A stretch of 13,301 nucleotides of DNA from Actinomycetota bacterium (GTDB taxonomy: Bacteria; Actinomycetota; Actinomycetes; Nanopelagicales; Nanopelagicaceae), in NCBI GenBank assembly GCA_947494085.1, contig CANLTP010000017.1, positions 1 to 13,301 on the forward strand, in the 5' to 3' direction. Shown one piece after another: positions 1-6,820 of this stretch (the first letter of the stretch is position 1; every line of letters begins with the position of its first letter). A program made the position numbers and the translations under genes. Under the pieces are notes generated by a model. It made no database searches and had not been told where the DNA came from. It saw nothing but the letters and a program-made list of their open reading frames with translations.

Positions 1-410
1 AATTTAACGGTATCAATCACTTCGTATTTCGGCCAGATATGTGAAAGCTGCGTTGCCGCGGCCTTTAGGAAACCAATATCAAAAGGCGCATTATGGGCGA
101 CTAAATGCACATGTTCGTGGCGATCAATAAATTCAATGAAATCCGGAAACACCTGATTTATAAGTGGTGCATCAATCAACATCTCATCGGTGATTCCAGT
201 CAGATTAACTATATATTCCGGTAAGGCAACTTGTGGATTTACGAAGCTGGAAAACTCTTCCAGAATCTCGCCACCACGAATTGCAATCGCTCCAATTTCG
301 GTGATCGCACATCCAGTTGTAGGGGAAGCGCCGGTGGTCTCTAAATCTAGGACAATAAAAGTGACCTCGGCCAAGGTTCTTGGATCTTCAGATTTCATAG
401 CCGCCGTCAT
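1..410 (-). CDS. DEDDh 3'-5' exonuclease, DnaQ/epsilon-like (C-terminal part beyond window)
   Basis: This is a 3'-5' exonuclease of the DnaQ/RNase T superfamily, which removes nucleotides from DNA 3' ends by two-metal catalysis, usually in proofreading or repair. The 136 residues in the window show Exo I at residues 20-26 (VLDLETT, metal ligands D22 and E24), a conserved NLTGIT segment near 69-74, and Exo II at 106-111 (HNAPFD, ligand D111), ending just after a VIDT segment near 131-134. The Exo III histidine/aspartate lies off the left edge. The start is taken at the ATG of 410-408; a second in-frame ATG at 398-396 (residue 5) is equally possible, since neither has a clear Shine-Dalgarno. 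The gene follows the MFS transporter gene by 29 bases on the same strand, so co-transcription is likely. In many actinobacteria this domain is fused to a UvrC-like GIY-YIG nuclease. Whether that is so here cannot be seen, and it could instead be the true polymerase III epsilon subunit. Confidence 0.9.
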   Translation of the reverse strand, partial: MTAAMKSEDPRTLAEVTFIVLDLETTGASPTTGCAITEIGAIAIRGGEILEEFSSFVNPQVALPEYIVNLTGITDEMLIDAPLINQVFPDFIEFIDRHEHVHLVAHNAPFDIGFLKAAATQLSHIWPKYEVIDTVK

Positions 411-439
411 AATTCAATAGTAAGAGAAGCAACTGACAT

Positions 440-1585
440 TTAACGATTAGCTTTCAACCCAAGGATGGCCTGGATAAAAATCAGTGCTGCGATCAAATAT
501 GTTGCAACCAACCAACTGCTGGTTGCGGCATAGCTGTAACCAATCAGAATCGGGAAAACCGCCGCAATGCAATATCCAATTCCTTGAGCCATTGAAGAGA
601 GATGACTCGTAGCACCAACACTTGGAGATTTCATCGCAATCAAGCCGAGGGCCAAGGGAAGGGCTGCATGTGTTGTCGAGATCAATATTAACGAAGGAAT
701 AGTCCAGCTATTGGATAAATAATTTAGAGATAGGAAGCCGGCAATTCCTGGGATTGAAGTAGCAAGAATTGCTAGTTTCAAATCTTCGCCTCTACTAAAT
801 ACCAGCGGCAGAATTAAGGTCAGTGCAAAACCGCAGAGCGTTGAAAGCCCAAATAGTGCGCCAGCTTCTGCAGCCGAATAATCTTTATCAATCAGAATCT
901 TGGGCATCCAAGCTACCTGTGTATAAAAAATTGCTGATTGCACTCCCATATAAAGTGAGACCAACCAAGCTTTCTTAGATCGCAATAGCTCCTTGAAATG
1001 ATTCTCGTGGGTATCCGGCATCGGTTGCGCTTTTCGCAATAACGGAATCCAAATCAGTGCAACCAAGATTGCAGGAACGGCCCAGACCGAAATTCCAAAC
1101 CTCCAGTTATCTCCGAAAAAAGATGCAATTGGGATCGAGAGACCGGCGCCAAGTGATGCCATAAGAGCGAGAACGGCTGAATAGATCGGCATGACAGTTG
1201 TTATCTTCTTTGGATAATCTCGCCTGACCAGGGCCGGAGTAACAATATTTAAAATCGCAATGCTGATTCCAAGGATGACTGTTAATCCAAAGAGTAAGGA
1301 ATTTGAACCAAGCGTCCGAAGTATTGTGGTGGCTGCAAGAGTAAGTAGTGCGAAAACAATCAGCTGTTCCGTTTTTATCTTTCGGAAAACTCTCAGACTC
1401 GGAAGCGGGGCCGCTAGTGCAAAACAAATAACTGGAATTGCGGTTAGAAATCCAAACTGAATAATTCCCAGATTTTGACTTTCGCGAATCGCGGTAATCT
1501 GTGGGCCGATGCTTGTAATCGGCGAGCGGATACAACCAGCGATTGCAAGAAGAGCAATCAGTTCAAAGTGTCGGGAAAGCTTCAT
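440..1585 (-). CDS. MFS transporter, CynX/NimT (cyanate permease-like) family
   Basis: This is an integral membrane secondary transporter of 381 residues, close to the usual length of the CynX/NimT family. Hydrophobic segments run almost end to end and are compatible with about 12 membrane helices, with a short polar, probably cytoplasmic linker near residues 185-205. The N-terminal motif around residues 19-28 (IRSPITSIGP) matches the RxAITSVGP signature I know from CynX-type permeases, which is the main reason for the family call. The substrate cannot be read from sequence; members move small anions, nitroimidazoles or are uncharacterised. The start ATG at 1585-1583 has no Shine-Dalgarno, but a TATACT hexamer ends six bases upstream, so the transcript may be leaderless. 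The gene is divergent from the nucleoside-transport operon and lies 29 bases upstream of the exonuclease gene. A role in nucleoside or nucleobase traffic would be a guess from location only. Confidence 0.85.
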   Translation of the reverse strand: MKLSRHFELIALLAIAGCIRSPITSIGPQITAIRESQNLGIIQFGFLTAIPVICFALAAPLPSLRVFRKIKTEQLIVFALLTLAATTILRTLGSNSLLFGLTVILGISIAILNIVTPALVRRDYPKKITTVMPIYSAVLALMASLGAGLSIPIASFFGDNWRFGISVWAVPAILVALIWIPLLRKAQPMPDTHENHFKELLRSKKAWLVSLYMGVQSAIFYTQVAWMPKILIDKDYSAAEAGALFGLSTLCGFALTLILPLVFSRGEDLKLAILATSIPGIAGFLSLNYLSNSWTIPSLILISTTHAALPLALGLIAMKSPSVGATSHLSSMAQGIGYCIAAVFPILIGYSYAATSSWLVATYLIAALIFIQAILGLKANR

Positions 1586-1591
1586 TTGGCG

Positions 1592-1597
1592 AGTATA
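1592..1597 (-). promoter_or_regulatory. Candidate -10 element of the MFS transporter gene (leaderless)
   Basis: Read on the minus strand the hexamer is TATACT, five of six matches to the sigma-70-type TATAAT. Six bases (CGCCAA) separate it from the ATG, so a start site about seven bases downstream of the -10 would fall on the A of the start codon. No convincing -35 is seen at 17-bp spacing (GGATAA). Leaderless mRNAs are common in actinobacteria. The assignment is inference. Confidence 0.4.
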
Positions 1598-1693
1598 AAT
1601 CGCAATTTTTGCAATTATCCCATTTAACTTTAAACCGTTGGTTGAGACTTTGTTATCGAAACATTACCTCGCGAAACTTGCAAGCAATATGCG

Positions 1694-1735
1694 AAAGGGT
1701 AGGGTTTCTCCCACATCAATCCCTTGTAAAAGGGT
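1694..1735 (+). promoter_or_regulatory. Mutually exclusive hairpins in the leader of the nucleoside-binding protein gene
   Basis: The segment CCCTT (1721-1725) can pair with AAGGG downstream (1730-1734, loop GTAA, a GNRA-type tetraloop) or with AAGGG upstream (1695-1699). In the second case it encloses a small GGG/CCC hairpin (1702-1704 with 1710-1712). The two pairing partners are copies of a direct repeat AAAGGGT (1694-1700 and 1729-1735). The downstream hairpin ends seven bases before the Shine-Dalgarno and has no U-run, so any effect would be on translation or stability rather than termination. The pairing is seen in sequence; function is inference. Confidence 0.35.
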
Positions 1736-1741
1736 TAATTC

Positions 1742-1747
1742 AGGAGG
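1742..1747 (+). promoter_or_regulatory. Strong ribosome binding site fixing a TTG start
   Basis: AGGAGG lies four bases before the TTG at 1752-1754. It is the strongest Shine-Dalgarno seen in the window. It selects a start whose product begins with a normal signal peptide, in preference to the longer reading from the TTG at 1638. The short spacing is slightly below the usual range. Confidence 0.75.
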
Positions 1748-1751
1748 CGCT

Positions 1752-2792
1752 TTGAAAAAGTCATTAAAGCTTATCGCCGTGGCCGCATCTCTAACACTTA
1801 TTTCAGGTGTTGCAGTTGCTCCTACAGCACAAGCAGCAAAAATTAAATTATGTCTCGCACTAGATACTGGTGGCGTAGACGATCGTTCATTCAACCAAGG
1901 TGCCTGGGAAGGCGCTCAGTCTTCAAAAGTTGCAACCGCTGAATATCTTGCAGCTGCTTCATCTGCCGACTTTGCTCCAAACATTAAGGCATTCGTTGAT
2001 AAAGGTTGCCAACTAATCATCGGAGTCGGCTTTGCTATCAGTGGCGAAATCGTTAAATCAGCAAAGGCAAACCCAAAGATTTCATATGCAGTCGTTGATG
2101 ATGCGGGCGCAGATTGCGATGCAAACTTCAAGTGTACGCCAGTCAAGAATGTTAAAGGTCTTACCTTCCAGACAGACGAAGCTGCTTTCATGGCAGGTTA
2201 CCTATCTGCAGGCATGACCAAGACCGGCAAGGTTGCAACATACGGTGGCGCGCCTTATCCAACAGTAACTATCTTCATGGATGGTTATGTTCGTGGTGTT
2301 GACTACTACAACAAAGTAAAGGGCAAGAAAGTTTCAGTTCTAGGTTGGAACACAACAACTAAGACTGGTTCTTTTGTTGGTAACTTCACCGACCAAAATG
2401 CTGCACTAACTCTTTCAAAGGGCTTTGAACAACAAGGAGCAGACATCATCCTTCCTGTTGGCGGAAACCTCGGAGCACCTTATGCAGCTGCTAACGAGAA
2501 GACCAAGAAGGCACTAACAATCTGGGTTGACTCAGATGGTTACGGTCTACTTCCAGCAGGTAAATCAACTCTTCTAACAACTGTGGTCAAGGAAATTGGC
2601 GCATCAATCAAGGCAGTTGCTAGCGATGTTGCGGCTAAGAAGTTCAACGGAAGCCTCTATGTTGGAACGCTAAAGAACAAGGGTGTTTCTATTGCTCCTT
2701 ATCACGATCTAAGTTCTAGAGTTCCATCGAAACTAAAGCTTGAAGTTCGTGCGATTAGAGATCAAATTATCGCGGGAACACTCAAGATATAG
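1752..2792 (+). CDS. BMP-family nucleoside-binding protein of an ABC importer
   Basis: This is the extracytoplasmic substrate-binding subunit that captures nucleosides and delivers them to the membrane ABC complex encoded just downstream. From the TTG start the product is 346 residues, normal for the Bmp/PnrA/Med family. Residues 1-28 form a signal peptide: lysines at 2, 3 and 6, a hydrophobic core, and a cleavage site AQA|A. The mature N-terminus carries the family motif around residues 38-53 (DTGGVDDRSFNQGAWE). Later family-like blocks are TDEAAFMAGYLSA (141-153) and a GYG near 263-265. No lipobox cysteine is present, although monoderm binding proteins are usually lipid-anchored. Its codon usage differs from the neighbours (leucine mostly CTA/CTT, asparagine mostly AAC), consistent with very high expression. 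An 83-base gap holding a hairpin terminator separates it from the ATPase gene. Nucleosides as substrate are supported by the downstream salvage genes; ligand specificity is not proven. Confidence 0.9.
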   Translation: MKKSLKLIAVAASLTLISGVAVAPTAQAAKIKLCLALDTGGVDDRSFNQGAWEGAQSSKVATAEYLAAASSADFAPNIKAFVDKGCQLIIGVGFAISGEIVKSAKANPKISYAVVDDAGADCDANFKCTPVKNVKGLTFQTDEAAFMAGYLSAGMTKTGKVATYGGAPYPTVTIFMDGYVRGVDYYNKVKGKKVSVLGWNTTTKTGSFVGNFTDQNAALTLSKGFEQQGADIILPVGGNLGAPYAAANEKTKKALTIWVDSDGYGLLPAGKSTLLTTVVKEIGASIKAVASDVAAKKFNGSLYVGTLKNKGVSIAPYHDLSSRVPSKLKLEVRAIRDQIIAGTLKI

Positions 2793-2811
2793 GGATAAGT
2801 TAGCAAGTTAG

Positions 2812-2849
2812 AAGACAGGGGGTTCGAGCAATCGGGCCTCCTGTTTTTT
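2812..2849 (+). terminator. Rho-independent terminator/attenuator between binding-protein and ATPase genes
   Basis: ACAGGGGG (2815-2822) pairs with CCTCCTGT (2837-2844), eight pairs including one G-U, followed by a T run (2844-2849). The 14-base loop holds a smaller CGA/TCG stem closed by a GCAA tetraloop. A-T and G-U pairs can extend the base to 2812. The stop codon of the binding-protein gene is about 20 bases upstream and the ATPase start about 27 bases downstream. It therefore probably acts as a partial terminator, letting the binding protein be made in excess over the membrane subunits. Confidence 0.85.
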
Positions 2850-2875
2850 GTACAAATAATCGATAGGATTCCGAA

Positions 2876-4393
2876 ATGTCATTAGAGTTACGAGGAATTA
2901 CAAAAACATTCGGTGCTTTCACCGCTAATAACTTTATTGACCTGAAAGTAGAAACCGGCCAAATCCACGCAATTCTTGGCGAGAATGGTGCCGGCAAATC
3001 CACGTTGATGAATATAGTTTATGGATTGCTCAAGGCTGATTCTGGTGAAATTCTAATTGATGGAAAAGTTGTAGATATCTCGGATCCAAGTGATGCTCTT
3101 AGCGTCGGTATCGGAATGGTTCACCAGCACTTTATGTTGGTTCCGGTCTTTAGCGTTGCAGAAAACATAATGTTGGGCCACGAGAAGTCCAGCAAGTTAA
3201 GAATTTTAGATTTGGATAAAGCTCGTGCGGCTATTCGAGCGATTTCAGAAGATTTTGGATTGGAGGTTGATCCAGATGCAATAGTTGAAACTCTTCCAGT
3301 AGGAATTCAACAAAAAGTAGAGATCATCAAGGCTTTAATTTATGAGGCCAAAGTTCTGATTTTGGACGAACCTACCGCGGTGCTTACTCCGCAAGAGACT
3401 GATGAACTTCTAAACACTATGCGGGACTTAAAGAGCAAGGGCACCTCAATTATCTTTATAACCCACAAGTTGCGTGAAGTTCGCGCAGTGGCGGATCAAA
3501 TAACAATTATTCGACGAGGCAAAGTTGTTGCCGCAGTTTCGCCGCAAACATCCGAAGGCGAGTTAGCTTCCATGATGGTCGGACGCGCAGTAGATCTTGC
3601 GCCAGAGAAGTATCAGCACGAAATGGGCGGTGCAATATTAGAAGTTAAGGATTTAACAGTTAGAGATTCAGCCGGAACTGCAATCGTTAAGGGTGTTAAC
3701 TTCCACGTTAATGCTGGTGAGGTCCTGGCGGTTGCAGGAGTGCAGGGCAATGGTCAATCCGAACTTGCAAGGGCGCTCATTAATTTAGAAGAACATATCG
3801 AAGGCTCAATTCTTTTGGATGGGAAAGAAATTCGGGGCTCAAGCATTAAAGATTCGCTACACGCTGGTATTGCATTTATCCCAGAGTCTCGGGAGTTAGA
3901 TGGAGTAATTGGAAGCTTCTCTATAGCGGAAAATCTCATTCTGGATTTACATGAACAATCACCGTATTCAAAAGGTATAAATCTTTCCGCAAAGGTGATG
4001 CAAGAAGAAGCGGAAAAACGTGTTGCCGAGTTTGATATCCGAACCCAATCGATAATGGATGCGGTATCAACGCTTTCGGGTGGAAACAAGCAGAAAGTTG
4101 TAATCGCGCGTGAACTTTCCAGACCAATCAAAGTTCTTGTGGCTTCACAACCTACTCGAGGGTTAGATGTTGGTTCGATTGAGTTTGTTCACGAGAGAAT
4201 TTTGAGTGAACGAGATAACGGACGTGGCGTTATTTTATTTAGTACGGAACTAGATGAAGTTATGGCGCTTGCTGATCGGATTGCCGTTATGTATCGTGGC
4301 GAAATTCTTGACATCGTTGATTCGAAAGTCACCCGAGAAGAACTAGGTTTATTGATGGCTGGCGTGACAACTGCGAAAGCTGGTGTCGCATGA
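2876..4393 (+). CDS. Nucleoside ABC transporter ATPase, tandem nucleotide-binding domains
   Basis: This cytoplasmic ATPase subunit drives nucleoside import through the two permeases that follow. At 505 residues it holds two fused ABC domains, as in the RbsA/YufO type. Domain 1 has Walker A GENGAGKST (35-43), a signature-position segment LPVGIQQK (140-147), Walker B LILDEPT (161-167) and the H-loop H197. Domain 2 has a degenerate Walker A, GVQGNGQS (288-295, Q in place of K), a good signature LSGGNKQK (400-407), a Walker B-position SQPT instead of DEPT (424-427), and T457 where the H-loop histidine would be. This asymmetry is, to my knowledge, typical of BMP-linked importers and implies one catalytic site. 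The start ATG has AGGA about seven bases upstream. The stop overlaps the permease start by ATGA. Its nearest characterised relative is probably the Bacillus guanosine importer subunit NupO (YufO). Confidence 0.93.
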   Translation: MSLELRGITKTFGAFTANNFIDLKVETGQIHAILGENGAGKSTLMNIVYGLLKADSGEILIDGKVVDISDPSDALSVGIGMVHQHFMLVPVFSVAENIMLGHEKSSKLRILDLDKARAAIRAISEDFGLEVDPDAIVETLPVGIQQKVEIIKALIYEAKVLILDEPTAVLTPQETDELLNTMRDLKSKGTSIIFITHKLREVRAVADQITIIRRGKVVAAVSPQTSEGELASMMVGRAVDLAPEKYQHEMGGAILEVKDLTVRDSAGTAIVKGVNFHVNAGEVLAVAGVQGNGQSELARALINLEEHIEGSILLDGKEIRGSSIKDSLHAGIAFIPESRELDGVIGSFSIAENLILDLHEQSPYSKGINLSAKVMQEEAEKRVAEFDIRTQSIMDAVSTLSGGNKQKVVIARELSRPIKVLVASQPTRGLDVGSIEFVHERILSERDNGRGVILFSTELDEVMALADRIAVMYRGEILDIVDSKVTREELGLLMAGVTTAKAGVA

Positions 4394-5559
4394 GAAATGT
4401 AATTTCAAGAGTTGGCCAGTCGATAAAACTTCCAGGCCTATCTTTCGTCATGGCATTCACAATTACTGGCGTAATCATCGCGCTATCCGATGAAAAGGTA
4501 ATGAACAAATTAGGGTCTCCCTTTGAATTCCTAAAGAGCGCAGCTGCATCTGTTGGAAATGCATATTTGTCACTCTTCCAAGGCTCTATTTATGACACCA
4601 GATTGGCAGAGAGTAATTTCTTTGAGGGCTTTTATCCCTTCTTTGAAACCCTGGTGACTGCAACGCCTCTGATTTTAACTGGACTTTCGGTCGCTCTAGC
4701 ATTCAAATCTGGTTTGTTTAATATTGGCGCGCAAGGACAATTTATCTTCGGTGCGATAGGCGCTTCTTATGTTGGTTTCAGATTCGATCTCCCTGTCGGC
4801 GTACATATTCTTGCTGCGGCGTTAGCAGGAATTGTCTTAGCTGCAATTTGGGGTGGACTTGTAGGGTTCTTGAAGGCCAAGACTGGTGCACATGAAGTCA
4901 TTTTGACGATCATGTTGAATTACATTGCTGGATATTTCATACTCTGGTTGTTAAAGACAAAAACATTTCTTCGCCCTGGGCGCATCGATCCAATAGCACC
5001 GGAAGTTGCTGAAAGTGCCAGACTTCCACTTCTGGCTGGAGAAAACTTTCGAATCCATGCGGGAATCTTTATTGCTCTTGCGGCTGCGTTCTTTGTTTGG
5101 TGGCTGCTAACGAAAACAACAATTGGATATAAGTTCCGCGCAGTCGGTGCGAATAGTCAGGCAGCCCGAACCGCAGGAATCTCGGTTCCATTCGTGATCA
5201 CGGCAACAATGATGATTTGTGGCGCACTTGCCGGGCTTGGTGGTGCAGTCCATGTTCTAGGAAGCGAGCATGCACTGAATACCGATGTGGCTGGTTCGTT
5301 TGGTTTTGATGCAATTACCGTAGCGCTGCTTGGGCGCGCACAACCTCTTGGAACAGTTTTTGCTGCGCTGCTATTCGGTGCGCTTCATACGGGTGGTCGG
5401 ATGATGCAGTCAAACACAGGCGTCCCGTTGGATATCGTGGTTGTTACTCAGGGCTTAATCGTGCTCTTCATCGCCGCACCTGTATTCGTTCGATACGTCT
5501 TTAGATTGAAGAAGTTAAATGCTTCTGCAGCACTTACATCAAAGGGCTGGAACGGATGA
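4390..5559 (+). CDS. Nucleoside ABC transporter permease 1 (BPD_transp_2 family)
   Basis: This is one half of the membrane channel of the nucleoside importer, 389 residues with roughly nine hydrophobic segments. Family landmarks are the block near residues 91-117 (TATPLILTGLSVALAFKSGL followed by FNIGAQGQ), HEVILTIMLNY (168-178), and the cytoplasmic coupling-type motif YKFRAVGANSQAARTAGI (247-264). All are typical of YufP-like permeases that work with BMP binding proteins. An extra region of about 45 residues (33-77) lies between the first membrane segment and the conserved core. The start ATG overlaps the ATPase stop codon (ATGA, 4390-4393) with no Shine-Dalgarno of its own, pointing to translational coupling. 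The stop overlaps the start of permease 2 in the same way. Permeases of branched-chain amino-acid and sugar importers share this fold, but the BMP gene and salvage enzymes make nucleosides the likely substrate. Confidence 0.92.
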   Translation: MRNVISRVGQSIKLPGLSFVMAFTITGVIIALSDEKVMNKLGSPFEFLKSAAASVGNAYLSLFQGSIYDTRLAESNFFEGFYPFFETLVTATPLILTGLSVALAFKSGLFNIGAQGQFIFGAIGASYVGFRFDLPVGVHILAAALAGIVLAAIWGGLVGFLKAKTGAHEVILTIMLNYIAGYFILWLLKTKTFLRPGRIDPIAPEVAESARLPLLAGENFRIHAGIFIALAAAFFVWWLLTKTTIGYKFRAVGANSQAARTAGISVPFVITATMMICGALAGLGGAVHVLGSEHALNTDVAGSFGFDAITVALLGRAQPLGTVFAALLFGALHTGGRMMQSNTGVPLDIVVVTQGLIVLFIAAPVFVRYVFRLKKLNASAALTSKGWNG

Positions 5560-6818
5560 AGAAAATACTTTCAAATGTTCAGAAGCGTAGGCTTCAAGGC
5601 GTTGTTATCATTTCACTTCTTTCAGGGCTTTCATTTTTATATTTTGGCTTTTTAAAACCAGGGAAAGAGGCAACAACTTTTGGTTTCGTTTTAAATAACG
5701 AGTGGGTAATTATCAAAGAGTGGGTAATCGCGTCTCAGACGGGCGCACGGATCTTCTCTGCAATCTCGTTAATTGCCAGCGTAATCTCTATTTTCGCCTA
5801 TAAGAAAGAACGAACAATCGTAGTTCCGGTTGCGATAGCTAGTTTTGGAATACTAATGTCATTCCTAACTTGGATAGCCTCAGGAAAGTTCATTCCCTTC
5901 ACTGGTCTACTACAAGGTGGATTACTACTCTCAATCCCACTGATTTTCGGTTCAATGTCAGGTCTGGTTTGTGAACGTTCCGGAGTAATCAACATTGCGA
6001 TTGAAGGCCAGCTCTTAGCTAGTGCATTTGTGTCCGGTGTTGTTGCAAGCGTTACTGGTCTTGCCTGGTGGGGGTTACTCGCTGCACCATTCGCTGGCGC
6101 AGCAATTTCCTATTTGCTTGCAACTTTTGCCATAAAGTTCTCGGTAGATCAAGTCATTCTTGGCTTCGTGATAAATGTTTTGGTAATTGGGCTAACTGAT
6201 TTCCTCTACAAGAAGTTGTTGATCCCGTATCAAAATACCTGGAACTCACCACCAACATTTGAAGTAATTCCAATTCCTTTCCTTTCTAAAATCCCAGTAG
6301 TTGGGCCGTTACTTTTCACTCATTCAATCGTTGTGTATCTAATGTTTGTGATTGTTTCTGCCGTGACCTTTGGCCTGTATAAAACAAAATGGGGGCTTCG
6401 CACAAGAGCGGTTGGCGAACATCCGACAGCAGCGGATACTGTGGGCATAGATGTAAATAAGTTGCGCTTCCGAAATGTAATGATTGCCGGATTAATAGCG
6501 GGAGTTGGTGGTGCCTTTTACACCGTTGGCTCAGTAGGTGCATTTGGTAAAGAGATGACAGCAGGAGCAGGTTTCATCGCACTTGCCGCACTGATCTTTG
6601 GTAAGTGGAGTCCAATCGGTGCCCTATTTGCAGCTCTCTTGTTTGGCTTTGCGAATAACCTGCAGAGCACGCTTTCAATTATTGGCGTAGCCATTCCATC
6701 AGAATTTATGTTGATGGTTCCATACATCGCTACAATTATTGCGGTTACTGGACTGGTTGGCAGAGTCAGAGCGCCTGCGGCCGATGGCATTCCTTATAGC
6801 CGCGGTGGCGCTCATTAA
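5556..6818 (+). CDS. Nucleoside ABC transporter permease 2 (BPD_transp_2 family)
   Basis: This is the second half of the importer channel, 420 residues. The conserved YufQ-like core begins near residue 119 (LQGGLLLSIPLIFGSMSGLV, then CERSGVINIAIEGQLL to 154) and contains FSVDQVILGFVINVL (195-209) and the coupling-type motif LRTRAVGEHPTAADTVGI (281-298). The first ~110 residues add about three further hydrophobic segments (near 14-33, 65-82 and 88-109). This makes the protein longer than the roughly 320 residues I expect of Bacillus-type relatives. N-terminally extended forms are familiar in actinobacteria, but I cannot verify this here. The ATG lies in a 4-base ATGA overlap with permease 1. 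The stop is two bases before the cytidine deaminase start. With permease 1, the tandem ATPase and the binding protein it completes a full ABC importer. Confidence 0.92.
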   Translation: MKKILSNVQKRRLQGVVIISLLSGLSFLYFGFLKPGKEATTFGFVLNNEWVIIKEWVIASQTGARIFSAISLIASVISIFAYKKERTIVVPVAIASFGILMSFLTWIASGKFIPFTGLLQGGLLLSIPLIFGSMSGLVCERSGVINIAIEGQLLASAFVSGVVASVTGLAWWGLLAAPFAGAAISYLLATFAIKFSVDQVILGFVINVLVIGLTDFLYKKLLIPYQNTWNSPPTFEVIPIPFLSKIPVVGPLLFTHSIVVYLMFVIVSAVTFGLYKTKWGLRTRAVGEHPTAADTVGIDVNKLRFRNVMIAGLIAGVGGAFYTVGSVGAFGKEMTAGAGFIALAALIFGKWSPIGALFAALLFGFANNLQSTLSIIGVAIPSEFMLMVPYIATIIAVTGLVGRVRAPAADGIPYSRGGAH

Positions 6819-6820
6819 TT

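Larger units (their letters stand above)
1586..1751. promoter_or_regulatory. Divergent intergenic/leader region between MFS gene and nucleoside-transport operon
   Basis: These 166 bases must carry promoters for both divergent genes and are the only sizeable non-coding stretch in the window. On the plus strand a weak promoter candidate is TTTAAA (1629-1634) with TGTTAT (1651-1656) at 16-bp spacing; neither box is strong. Possible protein-binding dyads are TGTT-N5-AACA at 1651-1663 and TTGC-AA-GCAA at 1678-1687. The 3' part (1694-1735) can form competing hairpins, listed separately. I looked for the conserved core of purine riboswitches and did not find it. No regulator gene lies in the window to match these sites. 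Confidence 0.5.

Noticed and set aside
190..420. 76-codon plus-strand frame opposite the exonuclease gene
   Set aside because: The minus strand carries an exonuclease with Exo I and Exo II motifs across this stretch, so the plus-strand frame is a shadow.
1638..1751. Longer N-terminus for the nucleoside-binding protein from a TTG at 1638
   Set aside because: It adds 38 polar residues ahead of a normal signal peptide, has no ribosome binding site, and would translate through the AGGAGG that serves the TTG at 1752.
1586..1751. Purine riboswitch before the nucleoside transporter
   Set aside because: The conserved junction and loop sequences of that riboswitch class are not found. Only short alternative hairpins are visible.
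3754..4131. 125-codon minus-strand frame inside the ABC ATPase gene
   Set aside because: It is the antisense shadow of the conserved second nucleotide-binding domain; no start signal or recognisable motif.
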